Source: Neobacillus mesonae (lineage in GTDB: Bacteria; Bacillota; Bacilli; Paenibacillales; Paenibacillaceae). Taken from it: DNA of 54,848 nt. Position 1 is the first letter of the stretch. The number at the start of each line of letters is the position of its first letter. Position numbers and translations under genes: made by a program. A model generated the notes under the pieces. That model did not search any database, was not told the origin of the DNA, and worked only from the letters and a program-made list of their open reading frames with translations. The stretch spans positions 1 to 54,848 of the forward strand of contig JAMBOW010000015.1 of NCBI GenBank assembly GCA_023715865.1, written 5' to 3'. Positions 7,692 through 16,244 of the stretch are shown here, piece by piece.

Positions 7692-7734
7692 AATAACCCG
7701 GCACTCCTGATTTAATCAGGAACACCGGGTTATT
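7692..7734 (+). terminator. Bidirectional terminator between ligD and the yitT-like gene
   Basis: Arms AATAACCCGG (7692-7701) and CCGGGTTATT (7725-7734), with inner TCCTGAT/ATCAGGA pairing, form a long hairpin between convergent genes. The minus strand has a T7 tract, which suits termination of the YitT-family gene. The plus strand also benefits from the stem. Confidence 0.85.
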
Positions 7735-7755
7735 GTATTAAATAAATAGAACACG

Positions 7756-8670
7756 CTAGTGTATACCTTTTTTCTTAAATCGTCCGCCTTTGACATCATG
7801 AATATTACCAATCGCTACAAAGGCCTGCGGATCCCAATCCTCAACGATATTCTTCAGCTTAGCTTCCTCCAGACGGGTAATTACGACGAAGATGACCTTC
7901 TTCTCGTCTCCGCTGAAGCCGCCTTCACCATCCAAATATGTAACACCGCGTCCAAGACGATCCGTCAGTGCTTCACCGATATCACGGTATTTCTCACTAA
8001 TGATCCATACCGATTTGGATTGATCAAGCCCTTCAATCGTCACGTCAATCATCTTCATGGCAATGTAATATGCAATCATGGAGTACATCGCATTTGGCCA
8101 GCCAAATACAAAGCCTGCCATCACGAAGATAAATACATTAATGACCAGGACGACCTGCCCTACGGAGAATGGAGATTTCTCACTTAGAAGAATAGCGACA
8201 ATCTCGGTTCCATCCAGAGAACCACCTGAACGAATGACGAGACCCACCCCGACACCAAGAATAACCCCGCCAAATACAGCACCAAGAAGCGGTTCATTCG
8301 GAGTCAACGCCTGTACATGATGGAGCAAATGCGTACCAATCGACATGATGACAATGCCGAACAAGGTAGATACCGCAAAGGTCTTCCCAATCTGTTTATA
8401 GCCGATGATAAGAAACGGCAGGTTGAACAGTGTAAGCAGAACACCCAGCGGCAAGCTGGTGAGCTCAGACACCATGATAGATATCCCTGTAATTCCACCA
8501 TCAATAACGCCATTAGGAATTAGAAAAATCTCAAGAGCTATAGCCATAAGCGAAGCGCCAACGACAATCATAATCGCGCGCTGGAGCATTCTCAGACTAA
8601 TTGGAGAACTGTTTGCCTTCGTCTGTTTACTTGGACTTGGCATCATTTCTTTCGTTGTCATATTCGACAT
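7756..8670 (-). CDS. YitT family membrane protein (DUF161/DUF2179)
   Basis: Integral membrane protein of the YitT family, common in Bacillales and of unknown transport or signalling role. About five or six hydrophobic segments occupy residues 30-205, including the family's IPNGVIDGGITGISIM and GGSLDGTEIVAILL motifs. A cytoplasmic C-terminal DUF2179 domain follows (about 220-304), with GRGVTYLDGEGGFSGDEKKVIF and the Gly-His-rich end. The ATG has no close neighbours on its strand, so it appears monocistronic. Confidence 0.88.
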   Translation of the reverse strand: MSNMTTKEMMPSPSKQTKANSSPISLRMLQRAIMIVVGASLMAIALEIFLIPNGVIDGGITGISIMVSELTSLPLGVLLTLFNLPFLIIGYKQIGKTFAVSTLFGIVIMSIGTHLLHHVQALTPNEPLLGAVFGGVILGVGVGLVIRSGGSLDGTEIVAILLSEKSPFSVGQVVLVINVFIFVMAGFVFGWPNAMYSMIAYYIAMKMIDVTIEGLDQSKSVWIISEKYRDIGEALTDRLGRGVTYLDGEGGFSGDEKKVIFVVITRLEEAKLKNIVEDWDPQAFVAIGNIHDVKGGRFKKKGIH

Positions 8671-8827
8671 AGAACCCCCCCTATTCTTTTAAGCTTTTCT
8701 ATGTCCACAAGACATGACCTGATACACTATTATAACATACTTTAAGGACTATAATCATCAAATCGTCAGAAACAACGAGATTTCGGATTAGAAAGTCATT
8801 TTTCATGGTGAAAATCAACGGAAATCA

Positions 8828-10267
8828 TCAAAGCAGAGGCGATAATAACCTACACAGGATTTCAGTGGATTTGCTGAACTTGGAACGATTCATAAAATCA
8901 CGTATTTCTACGCTTGAGCTGTGCTTGAGGTCTTCTTCAAAATCGGCTACCAATCTCTCTATGGCACTCTCAGAATACATGACGGCCGTAAGCTCAAAGT
9001 TACTGTAAAAGCTCCGCATATCCAGATTTGCCGACCCTACTGCAGCAAGCATCTGATCAACTACAACTACCTTCGCATGAATAAAGCCTTTCCGATACCG
9101 ATAAAATTTAACCCCTGCATTCAGCAGTTCTTCTACATAAGAAAGCGAAGCTTGAAGCACAACGGCATAATCCGCCTCATAAGGAATCAGAATTCGAACA
9201 TCTACCCCTGCATAGCAGGCTGTCTTTAATGCAGAAATCAAAGCATCATCCGGGATAAAATAAGGCGTGGTAATAAACACCCGCTCTCTGGCCTGGGTAA
9301 TGGCACTAAAGCATAATTCCTGTATAGGATGCCGGGTCTCATCCGGTCCGCTTTCCACGATTTGTACCTGCTCATTCATCTGACAATGATGGTCAGGAAA
9401 TAAATAAGAAATGCGCTCCTGATCAGGAAATTGTCCTGATATCATTTCCCAATCCTTCAAAAAGGTCGTCTGCAGAAAATAAACGGCGTCCCCGATAATC
9501 CGCATATGCGTATCGCGCCAGAAGCCCATTTTTTGAGATTGACCACGGTATTCGTCCCCGATATTCATTCCACCGGTATACCCGATGGCGCCGTCAATGA
9601 CTACAATTTTACGATGGTTACGGTAGTTCAATTTACGAAGCTTAAGCGCAAGCCGAGGAGGCAGAAAAAAATGAATTTCAACTCCTGCATCCTTCATTTT
9701 TTTAATGAAGGGCTTCGGAAGCCCCGTACTTCCAAAGCCGTCACAAATCACTCGTACCTGGCACCCTTCCTTTGCCTTACGAATGAGTAAATCCTGAAAC
9801 AGCGTTCCGATAATATCGTCCCGAAAAATATAAAACTGAATATGAACATGATCCTTCGCCTGTTCGATATCGTGCAGCAAAGAGGTGAAAAGCGGCTCGC
9901 CCTCTGTGAAGTACTGTGTTTCACTACAGCCGGTAATTGCGCTGTTCGGTATATTTGAGAGCAGATGATAAAGCCGATCATGCTCTACAAATTTCGTATT
10001 TTGCATCTCTTTTACCGATTGGACGATTTCGGCCCGCCTTGCAATATGCTGCTGAATGTTATCCCACACGCTATCCTTGATATGATGTCTCATTCGCTTA
10101 TAAGGCCTTCCCGCTACAAAATACAGAATCAGTCCAATAACAGGCAGACATGTCGAGACCAAAATCCAAAATACCGTTTTTTCAGGACGCTCATATTCCA
10201 GCACAAATAAGAGGAGGGTTTGAACGAGGTAGAATAAAATAAGCAAGATTATGACCAGCCAAAGCAT
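8828..10267 (-). CDS. cls: Cardiolipin synthase
   Basis: Phospholipase D superfamily enzyme that condenses two phosphatidylglycerols into cardiolipin at the membrane. Two N-terminal membrane helices (about 1-22 and 33-52) come first, with the VAGRPYKR turn. Two PLD motifs follow: NHRKIVVIDGAIGYTGGMNIGDEY (about 217-240) and IHAKVVVVDQMLAAVGSANLDMRSF (about 396-420). Each has the His-x-Lys-x4-Asp catalytic set. Length (479 aa) is usual. A GGGGG-rich site precedes the ATG. The gene is divergent from the CNNM gene. Confidence 0.94.
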   Translation of the reverse strand: MLWLVIILLILFYLVQTLLLFVLEYERPEKTVFWILVSTCLPVIGLILYFVAGRPYKRMRHHIKDSVWDNIQQHIARRAEIVQSVKEMQNTKFVEHDRLYHLLSNIPNSAITGCSETQYFTEGEPLFTSLLHDIEQAKDHVHIQFYIFRDDIIGTLFQDLLIRKAKEGCQVRVICDGFGSTGLPKPFIKKMKDAGVEIHFFLPPRLALKLRKLNYRNHRKIVVIDGAIGYTGGMNIGDEYRGQSQKMGFWRDTHMRIIGDAVYFLQTTFLKDWEMISGQFPDQERISYLFPDHHCQMNEQVQIVESGPDETRHPIQELCFSAITQARERVFITTPYFIPDDALISALKTACYAGVDVRILIPYEADYAVVLQASLSYVEELLNAGVKFYRYRKGFIHAKVVVVDQMLAAVGSANLDMRSFYSNFELTAVMYSESAIERLVADFEEDLKHSSSVEIRDFMNRSKFSKSTEILCRLLSPLL

Positions 10268-10431
10268 GAGCCAGCCCCCTTTTTATGTAAATGTAAATCA
10301 ATGAATAGCTGCAGACTGTTTTCGTAAATCCATCTATACAGTTTGACAATCTTTTATCTGAATCATTCATCTTGACCCCAAAAATATGGATTGTGATTTA
10401 TCCCCTTGACTTTTGCAATGATTAGGACGTA

Positions 10432-10460
10432 TTTTCACGCGCTCCAAATTGAGATATAAT
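10432..10460 (+). promoter_or_regulatory. Sigma-A promoter of the CNNM/CorC gene
   Basis: TTTTCA (10432-10437), a 17-nt spacer and TATAAT (10455-10460) lie about 50 nt before the chosen ATG at 10509. The -35 box is weak and the -10 box is perfect. Confidence 0.55.
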
Positions 10461-10508
10461 ATTCGTTAAACTTTATACTTTAAATTCATGAAGGGGAAGA
10501 GATGTGAA

Positions 10509-11861
10509 ATGGACGAAGGTAGTAGGTACGCGTTAAACCTTGGCTTAGTGGCCGTATTGATTGGTTTTTCCGCATTTTTTGTAGCAGTGGAGTTTGCAAT
10601 AGTACGTGTAAGAACAAGTCGTCTCGATCAATTGATCGCAGAAGGCAACAAAAAGGCATTGGCAGTAAGGCAAGTTGTAGCAAATCTGGACGGATACCTC
10701 TCCGCCTGTCAGCTTGGAATAACAATCACCTCGCTGGGTCTGGGCTGGCTCGGGGAACCGACCATTGAGAAGATTCTGCACCCTCTCTTTGAAAGAATGG
10801 CTGTGCCTGAGACGGTGGGATCATTACTGTCCTTTATTATTGCCTTTATGCTGATCACTTACTTACATGTTGTTGTCGGTGAACTCGCACCAAAAACGGT
10901 TGCGATTCGGAAAGCTGAAACTGTTGCCATGCTAACAGCAAAACCGATCATCTGGTTTAACAAAGTGATGTACCCATTTATTTTCATCTTGAACGGCTCT
11001 GCCAACGGTCTTGTAAAACTGTTTGGTGTTAAGCCCGCTTCTGAGCATGAAGAAGCTCACTCCGAAGAAGAGCTGCAAATCATTATTAATGAGAGCTTCG
11101 AGAGCGGTAAGATAAATCAAAGCGAATTCGGATATGTAAGCCGTATATTCGCCTTTGACGAAATGCTTGCCAAGGAAATTATGGTGCCAAGAACGGATAT
11201 GGTCTGTCTGTATGTGAACAAATCCGTGGAAGAAAATTTGGCAATTATCCGCGAGGAGCAGTATACGCGTTTTCCAGTTGTTAATGAGAATAAGGACGAT
11301 ATTATCGGCATTATTAATACCAAGCAGTTTTTCCTGGAATATTACGGAGATAATTCTTCATCCATCGATATTGCAAGCTTGATTCATCCTATTCCCGCAG
11401 TTCATGAAACAACTCCAGTCAAAGAGCTGCTTCATAAAATGCAGCAGGAAGGCAATCATATTGCCATTCTCGTCGATGAGTATGGCGGAACTTCAGGTAT
11501 GGTCACCATTGAAGACGTGCTTGAACAGATTGTAGGAGAGATTCGAGATGAGTTCGATGCCGATGAGGAAGAAGAGATCCAAATCGTGGATGAGAACTAT
11601 GTTATTTTTAATGGTAAAGTATCCTTGTCCAAAGTGAATGACATGTTCACCTCGTCGCTGGATACGACGGAATGGGATACGATTGGAGGATGGCTGTACA
11701 GTCATCAGCCGGAGATGAATGAACAGGAAGAATACGAATTCGAAGGATTAACCTTCGTTCTGCTGGAAAAAGAGAAGAACCGCTTCCTCAAGGTTGCGGT
11801 CATTCCAAAGGAGCCTCTTCCCTCAACGAGTGACGAGGAAGAGAAAGCAATGGCAGAGTAA
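10509..11861 (+). CDS. Hemolysin C/CorC-type CNNM transmembrane protein with CBS domains
   Basis: CNNM-family protein implicated in Mg2+ or other cation efflux. The N-terminal DUF21 membrane domain (about residues 1-170) has four hydrophobic segments and the LGWLGEP and GELAPKT motifs. Two CBS domains follow (about 205-330; IMVPRTDMVCLYV and HIAILVDEYGGTSGMVTIEDVLEQIVGEI), then a CorC_HlyC C-terminal domain. The upstream ATG at 10488 lacks a ribosome binding site. The ATG at 10509 has a GGGGAAGAG stretch before it, giving 450 aa. A strong terminator follows. Confidence 0.9.
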   Translation: MDEGSRYALNLGLVAVLIGFSAFFVAVEFAIVRVRTSRLDQLIAEGNKKALAVRQVVANLDGYLSACQLGITITSLGLGWLGEPTIEKILHPLFERMAVPETVGSLLSFIIAFMLITYLHVVVGELAPKTVAIRKAETVAMLTAKPIIWFNKVMYPFIFILNGSANGLVKLFGVKPASEHEEAHSEEELQIIINESFESGKINQSEFGYVSRIFAFDEMLAKEIMVPRTDMVCLYVNKSVEENLAIIREEQYTRFPVVNENKDDIIGIINTKQFFLEYYGDNSSSIDIASLIHPIPAVHETTPVKELLHKMQQEGNHIAILVDEYGGTSGMVTIEDVLEQIVGEIRDEFDADEEEEIQIVDENYVIFNGKVSLSKVNDMFTSSLDTTEWDTIGGWLYSHQPEMNEQEEYEFEGLTFVLLEKEKNRFLKVAVIPKEPLPSTSDEEEKAMAE

Positions 11862-11880
11862 TTCGTTACTATATAATGAT

Positions 11881-11922
11881 AAGGCCCGCATACCTTTACA
11901 AACAGGTTTGCGGGCCTTATTT
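11881..11922 (+). terminator. Terminator of the CNNM gene
   Basis: Arms AAGGCCCGCA (11881-11890) and TGCGGGCCTT (11909-11918), with inner ACCT/AGGT pairs, are followed by ATTTT on the plus strand. It stands between two convergent genes and may also serve the minus-strand AI-2E gene. Confidence 0.88.
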
Positions 11923-11943
11923 TGGCTGGAAGGGTACGTAAGA

Positions 11944-13023
11944 TTACGCCTTCTCCCACTTATCTTTAAAGAAGATGTTATACACTTTGATCAGCACAAT
12001 TTTGAGCGTCATATAGAACGGGATCGCGAGAATAACACCCAGCAGTCCTGCAATATCACCGCCGACAAGAACAACCACAATCGTAGTAATCGGATGGATA
12101 TCCAGTGATTTGTTAAAGATATACGGAGCAAGCAAATTATCCTGAATTTGCTGTGCTACAAGTATAATGACCAGTGACCAAATCGCCATAGAAGGCGACT
12201 GAATAAAGGCAATGATCACAATAGGTACGGAAGACAAGAACGCACCGATAAACGGAATGAAATTCATAATGACGGCAATGACAGTCAGCAGCAAGGCATA
12301 CGGCAGATCGATAATAAGAAAACCGAGATACATCAGCACGCCCAGTGCTACATTAACAATGACACGTCCTACGATAAATCCGCTCAGCGAGCTGTCAATC
12401 TCATCCATGAGATCCTTGCCCTCGTCACGGAAGCGTTTAGGCATAAAGCCGACGATGTTCTCCCCGAATTTGCCGCCTTCTTTCAGCATGAAATACAGGA
12501 TAATCGGTGTAACGAATAAGACCATGATGAAATTAGAGAAGAACGTTACCAGCCCGGACATATAGTTCGTCAGGAATGTGAAGCCTTGATCAATGATCTC
12601 TGTGATCCGAGATAGAATATTCGTTCCCTCTGGCAAGAACTGCGCTAGTATCCCGCTCTCTTCAAGCTCTTGAACCTGCTGTGTGAGCATGGTGATCAGA
12701 TTCGGAGCATTCTCAATGAAGCCGAGAAACTGCTCTCGAAGAGAAGGCCATATTCCAATAATAAAGCCGGCGAGAATCAGAGCAAATACCAGATAAATAA
12801 GGACTATCGCTAGCGTTCGATTCACTCTCCGCTTGTGCATCAGCTCAACGAGCGGCCTTAACAGGTAATAGAAGAAGCCAGCCAGCATTGCTGGAATGAG
12901 GATGACTCCAAGCAATGAAATGACTGGGTTAAAGATAAATTTGACTTTGTCACCCAAGAATATAACGAGCAGTACCAGGATTATACCGATACAGAATCGG
13001 AAAAACCTGTTCGATTGAACCAA
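11944..13023 (-). CDS. AI-2E family transporter (YtvI/PerM-type membrane protein)
   Basis: Polytopic membrane protein of the AI-2E/PerM permease family; the substrate is not predictable from sequence. About seven or eight hydrophobic segments are visible, with the soluble insert at about 85-150 and the family segments FIVGRVIVNVALGVLMYLGF and IMNFIPFIGAFLSSVP. An ATG at 13041 is also in frame but has no ribosome binding site. The TTG at 13023 has GGAGGG 6 nt upstream and is preferred, giving 359 aa. Residues near the C-terminus (SLDIHPITTIVVVLVGG) are typical of the family. Confidence 0.88.
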   Translation of the reverse strand: MVQSNRFFRFCIGIILVLLVIFLGDKVKFIFNPVISLLGVILIPAMLAGFFYYLLRPLVELMHKRRVNRTLAIVLIYLVFALILAGFIIGIWPSLREQFLGFIENAPNLITMLTQQVQELEESGILAQFLPEGTNILSRITEIIDQGFTFLTNYMSGLVTFFSNFIMVLFVTPIILYFMLKEGGKFGENIVGFMPKRFRDEGKDLMDEIDSSLSGFIVGRVIVNVALGVLMYLGFLIIDLPYALLLTVIAVIMNFIPFIGAFLSSVPIVIIAFIQSPSMAIWSLVIILVAQQIQDNLLAPYIFNKSLDIHPITTIVVVLVGGDIAGLLGVILAIPFYMTLKIVLIKVYNIFFKDKWEKA

Positions 13024-13171
13024 AGCAGACCCTCCATCCATGTCTATATATTTAATATGTAATTCATACGGCTGTATGGAATGAAAGAAGGCTTACCATA
13101 GTAGTCCTTCTCCATCCTATATACCTAGACATTATAGCGTAAGAAGGATCCGAATTCGAATTCCAGCTGTT

Positions 13172-13951
13172 CTAGGCTGCCACATCTCTCTTTTGAAAGA
13201 CATACCAGGCAATACCCATAAATAGGACATAATAAACAGCAAGAACCGTAATTGAAAAGCCCAGGCTCATCACACTGTTGCTTGATCCAAGCATATATTG
13301 GCTTAAATCCATGTTGGTAAACAGAATGTACTTCGCCCATGTATACCTTTCGGGATTAAAGATTAATCCAAAGATGCCCTGGGTAAATAAGATGAACAAA
13401 GACAATCCGATCGCAAGTGCACCCGATCTAAATACCGTCGAGACCATAAAAGCAATTGCCAGCGTAATAAACAGATCCACATATTCATATAGCCAGGTCA
13501 TCAGAGCATAGCCTGCAGGCGTGTAATCTCCTGGCATCTGTAGTCCTGTACCATCTGTAGACATGAAGATCGAGGAAGTAAGCAGCGATAGTCCCATCAT
13601 GAGCAGTGTGGTAAGCAAGCTAAAGAGCAATACGGATACATATTTGGAAGCTAGAATTTTGCTTCGTGTCCAAGGGCGGATCAGCAGCAGCTTAATCGTT
13701 CCCCATGAAAATTCTCCCGCCACCGAATCCGCAGCAATGACAACAGCAAAGATCGTATTCAGAAAGCTGATAAAGGTTACCGTCACCATAGCCCCTTCCC
13801 AGAAATAAGTCTGGTCTCCTCCCTCTGTACTGGAAAGAAGATAAGGAATAAGCATCGACATCACGACAATAATGCCCAGCATCACCCATGTCCGCACACG
13901 ACGGTATATTTTAATATTTTCATTATGTACAAGCAGGAAAAAGTTACTCAA
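13172..13951 (-). CDS. ABC-2 type transporter permease
   Basis: Membrane subunit of an ABC exporter, paired with the ATPase immediately upstream. Six hydrophobic stretches are visible (first about residues 25-45). The N-terminus resembles BcrB/NatB-like permeases of the ABC-2 family. The favoured start is the TTG at 13951, which has GGAGG 8 nt before it; the GTG at 13960 is too close to that site. The gene overlaps the ATPase end by 8 nt, so translation is coupled. The substrate (antibiotic, peptide or lipid) is unknown. Confidence 0.85.
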   Translation of the reverse strand: MSNFFLLVHNENIKIYRRVRTWVMLGIIVVMSMLIPYLLSSTEGGDQTYFWEGAMVTVTFISFLNTIFAVVIAADSVAGEFSWGTIKLLLIRPWTRSKILASKYVSVLLFSLLTTLLMMGLSLLTSSIFMSTDGTGLQMPGDYTPAGYALMTWLYEYVDLFITLAIAFMVSTVFRSGALAIGLSLFILFTQGIFGLIFNPERYTWAKYILFTNMDLSQYMLGSSNSVMSLGFSITVLAVYYVLFMGIAWYVFQKRDVAA

Positions 13952-14852
13952 TATGCTCACCTCCAGTCAGTGCAAGGAACTGATCTTCCAGTGAGCTTGT
14001 TCTCGCACGAATGCCGTAGACCTTCACTCCGTGCTGTACAAGTCTTGCATTTAACTCTGCCGCTTCATCTCTTGTACAAGATACGCTCAGCATATGCCCT
14101 TCAGCACGTCCCTGTCCTATCAGACTTAGCGCAGCCTCTACGTCGCTCACTTCAAACGTATACTCAAGCTCTGCAAGCGCCCCATTCTCAGGTCTGAGCT
14201 GCCGGACATCAATCAGCTTTCCATTCTGGATTACCGCTACCGTGTCACACATGAGTTCCATCTCGGAAAGCAAGTGGCTGGACACGAAGACGGTTGTCCC
14301 TTCCGTAACGGAAAGCTTCCTTAAATAATCTCTAAGCTCCCGGATTCCCTGTGGATCTAACCCATTGGTAGGTTCATCAAGAATCAGCAGTTTAGGACGA
14401 TGCAAAATAGCTTGAGCGACACCGAGCCGTTGACGCATTCCAAGGGAGTAGGTCTTTACCTTGTCATGAATCCGTTCGGTAAGACCGACCAGCTCAATCG
14501 CTTCTTGAATTCTTTCTTTGGTCACTCCTGGTGACATCCGTGCAAAATGCAGCAGGTTCTGGTATCCGGATAGAAACTTGTACATTTCCGGATTTTCGAC
14601 AATCGCGCCAACCTCGCGAATAGCGGCTTCAAATTCAGTTTTTACACTGTGCCCTGCAATAACAATATCCCCTTCGCTAATGGACATCAGTCCGACCATC
14701 ATTCGAATGGTAGTCGTCTTCCCTGCACCGTTCGGCCCTAAAAAACCAAAGACCTGGCCTGGATAAATATCCAAAGTCAGGTCTCGCACGAGATAGCGGG
14801 AAGAAATGACTTTACTTACACCTTGCATACGAACGACAGGTTCCTGGTGCAT
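13944..14852 (-). CDS. ABC transporter ATP-binding protein (BcrA/DRA-type)
   Basis: ATPase subunit of an exporter, BcrA-like. Walker A is GPNGAGKTTT (about 40-49), the signature is YSLGMRQRLGVAQAIL (about 136-151), and Walker B is KLLILDEPTNGLDPQG (about 155-170), with the H-loop at SSHLLSEME. A C-terminal accessory domain of about 90 residues follows, as in bacitracin/lantibiotic-type exporters. The ATG at 14852 is chosen because AAGGAGTG lies 9-11 nt upstream; a GTG at 14864 is too close. The product of 302 aa is the usual length. Confidence 0.93.
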   Translation of the reverse strand: MHQEPVVRMQGVSKVISSRYLVRDLTLDIYPGQVFGFLGPNGAGKTTTIRMMVGLMSISEGDIVIAGHSVKTEFEAAIREVGAIVENPEMYKFLSGYQNLLHFARMSPGVTKERIQEAIELVGLTERIHDKVKTYSLGMRQRLGVAQAILHRPKLLILDEPTNGLDPQGIRELRDYLRKLSVTEGTTVFVSSHLLSEMELMCDTVAVIQNGKLIDVRQLRPENGALAELEYTFEVSDVEAALSLIGQGRAEGHMLSVSCTRDEAAELNARLVQHGVKVYGIRARTSSLEDQFLALTGGEHIE

Positions 14853-14910
14853 GCAAATACTCACTCCTTTTCACTTATCCAAACATCATTATAGCTAATA
14901 AGTTCAGAAG

Positions 14911-15375
14911 CTAGTGTAACATAACTTGTGTGAACCTGTCCCGTATATTGGCTGGAACGACACATTTATGCACCGGGTCTTGATGCTGGAATTTGTTCTC
15001 TTCCATGTCTGGCAAGACCTTATGCTCCACTTCGTGCGTGTAATCCTCCTTACGGCAGCAGCCGCAATAACCTAACGGCATTTCATTTCTGTAGAATCCT
15101 GTCCGGAAAATCTGGTTGTGCATTGCATGATGAAGGTCTTTCATCCTGGATATTGACTGTTCGTAGGATAGGTCATCTGAGACTTTAGACTCTTCTTCTA
15201 AGGAGTTCCCCTTATATTCCTTGTCTACCGACAACACCCTTCTACAGGAGACACAATAAAATCGACTCGTCACTATCACTTCAGCCTTCCTCCATTTCAA
15301 AGACACATAGATTCTCTTTCCACGATCCTCAGGCCCGAGGCAATCAACCGCATAAATCGATCCTTTTCGATACAT
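14911..15375 (-). CDS. Hypothetical protein with CxxC pairs, leaderless start
   Basis: I do not recognise this 154-aa protein. It has two cysteine pairs (CVSC about residue 41 and CGCC about 104), four single or flanking Cys/His residues (CLGP, HEVEH, HKC), and basic N- and C-termini, so zinc binding is plausible. There is no membrane segment. The ATG has no ribosome binding site, but an excellent promoter (TTGACA-17-TATGTT) would put the transcript start about 5 nt before it, suggesting a leaderless mRNA. It lies just upstream of the ABC exporter on the same strand. A relation to that exporter is possible but unsupported. Confidence 0.55.
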   Translation of the reverse strand: MYRKGSIYAVDCLGPEDRGKRIYVSLKWRKAEVIVTSRFYCVSCRRVLSVDKEYKGNSLEEESKVSDDLSYEQSISRMKDLHHAMHNQIFRTGFYRNEMPLGYCGCCRKEDYTHEVEHKVLPDMEENKFQHQDPVHKCVVPANIRDRFTQVMLH

Positions 15376-15386
15376 TTTGTATCTTG

Positions 15387-15415
15387 AACATAATGGAGTC
15401 CTAGTTTTTTGTCAA
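15387..15415 (-). promoter_or_regulatory. Sigma-A promoter of the leaderless CxxC gene
   Basis: On the minus strand TTGACA (15415-15410), a 17-nt spacer and TATGTT (15392-15387). Initiation would fall near 15380, only about 5 nt before the ATG at 15375. Confidence 0.7.
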
Positions 15416-15508
15416 GATTTTTTGAGGGTTATTAGTTAATTAACCAGGAAAACAGCGGTGTAACGCATGGTTTCAGGATATTTATCAAAAAATAGGAGAG
15501 AAGAATGA

Positions 15509-15544
15509 TTCACAAGGGTCATAGGCAATGATACAATTTGTATA
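15509..15544 (+). promoter_or_regulatory. Promoter with embedded palindromic operator upstream of the small membrane ORF
   Basis: TTCACA (15509-15514), a 17-nt spacer and TACAAT (15532-15537) form a sigma-A-like promoter. The -10 box lies inside a palindrome GATACAATTTGTATA (15530-15544; core ATACAA-T-TTGTAT is perfect). Related sites occur in the XRE-regulator region (30765-30813), so this promoter may be repressed by that regulator. Confidence 0.6.
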
Positions 15545-15575
15545 AAAATGAGGTTTGTGATAGGAGGAATATTGA

Positions 15576-15698
15576 ATGAGAAGAACGATTAGAAAATTTA
15601 AAAGAAATGTCACTAAAAGTCTCTCCGCTGCTCCAGTAGTCGTCATAGTAGGAGCCCCGCTTTTGACCTACTATATTGTACAAGCGTTTATCGGATAA
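15576..15698 (+). CDS. Small basic single-pass membrane peptide (40 aa)
   Basis: A 40-codon ORF with a strong AGGAGG site 8 nt before the ATG and its own promoter. The N-terminal half is very basic (MRRTIRKFKRNVTKSLS), and the rest is one hydrophobic segment (PVVVIVGAPLLTYYIVQAFIG). The expected product is a membrane-inserted small protein with its basic end in the cytoplasm. No homologue is recognised. It converges on the gene at 15725. The ribosome binding site, promoter and amphipathic design argue that it is real. Confidence 0.65.
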   Translation: MRRTIRKFKRNVTKSLSAAPVVVIVGAPLLTYYIVQAFIG

Positions 15699-15724
15699 TA
15701 GACTTATTTCAACAAAATAAAAGT

Positions 15725-16216
15725 CTAAAATTCCTCTGCTTTTTGGAAAGACCATAACACGCGCCACTCCCCGGACTCTTCAGCAGCATAAACGGGCTGT
15801 ACAATCTTAAAATTACCGAAGGAAGAATTATAGGTTTGAGTCACTGTAACTATATAGACTTCACCCAAAGTCTCTTTTCCTTCAATCAACTGAACATCAT
15901 AATGCCTCTCCGGTTTAGATAGCTCTAACTTAAATGTGTTAGTCCCAAAATGCTGCATAAAGACATGAGCTCTAGTCTGTACGTAGTCCGGTTTCTTGTA
16001 TTTCTCTTTCATCTGGGAATGAAACAGCTCCCACGAGCTGCCAAAATCCCCTTCTTGTTCATATGTATAAAATTCTTTCACAATGTTAACAGCTTCTTCT
16101 TCCTCGCTTGATTGCAAGGCTCCTCTTACACTAAAGAATAGCAACGCCACTAATCCAATTACGATAACTGTACTAACCAATTTTATTAAGCTATTCCCCC
16201 GTCTTTTGCGCAGCAT
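15725..16216 (-). CDS. Hypothetical membrane-anchored protein
   Basis: A 163-aa product with a basic N-terminus and one membrane segment (about residues 10-32), then a soluble extracytoplasmic domain. The domain's early helix and Trp-containing start (IVKEFYTYEQEGDFGSSWEL) and its C-terminal strands resemble NTF2-like folds of extracytoplasmic proteins, but that is an impression only. No function is assigned. It lies 28 nt downstream of the VanZ-like gene and could be in the same transcript. A GAGGGG site precedes the ATG. Confidence 0.75.
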   Translation of the reverse strand: MLRKRRGNSLIKLVSTVIVIGLVALLFFSVRGALQSSEEEEAVNIVKEFYTYEQEGDFGSSWELFHSQMKEKYKKPDYVQTRAHVFMQHFGTNTFKLELSKPERHYDVQLIEGKETLGEVYIVTVTQTYNSSFGNFKIVQPVYAAEESGEWRVLWSFQKAEEF

Positions 16217-16244
16217 AAAACCCCTCCCCTCTTGTCCCTTGTAC

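Noticed and set aside
10343..10380. Additional TTGACA and TTGACCCCA sequences upstream of the CNNM gene
   Set aside because: No acceptable -10 box lies at 16-18 nt from either; the match with the elements at 30201 and 30732 may be chance.
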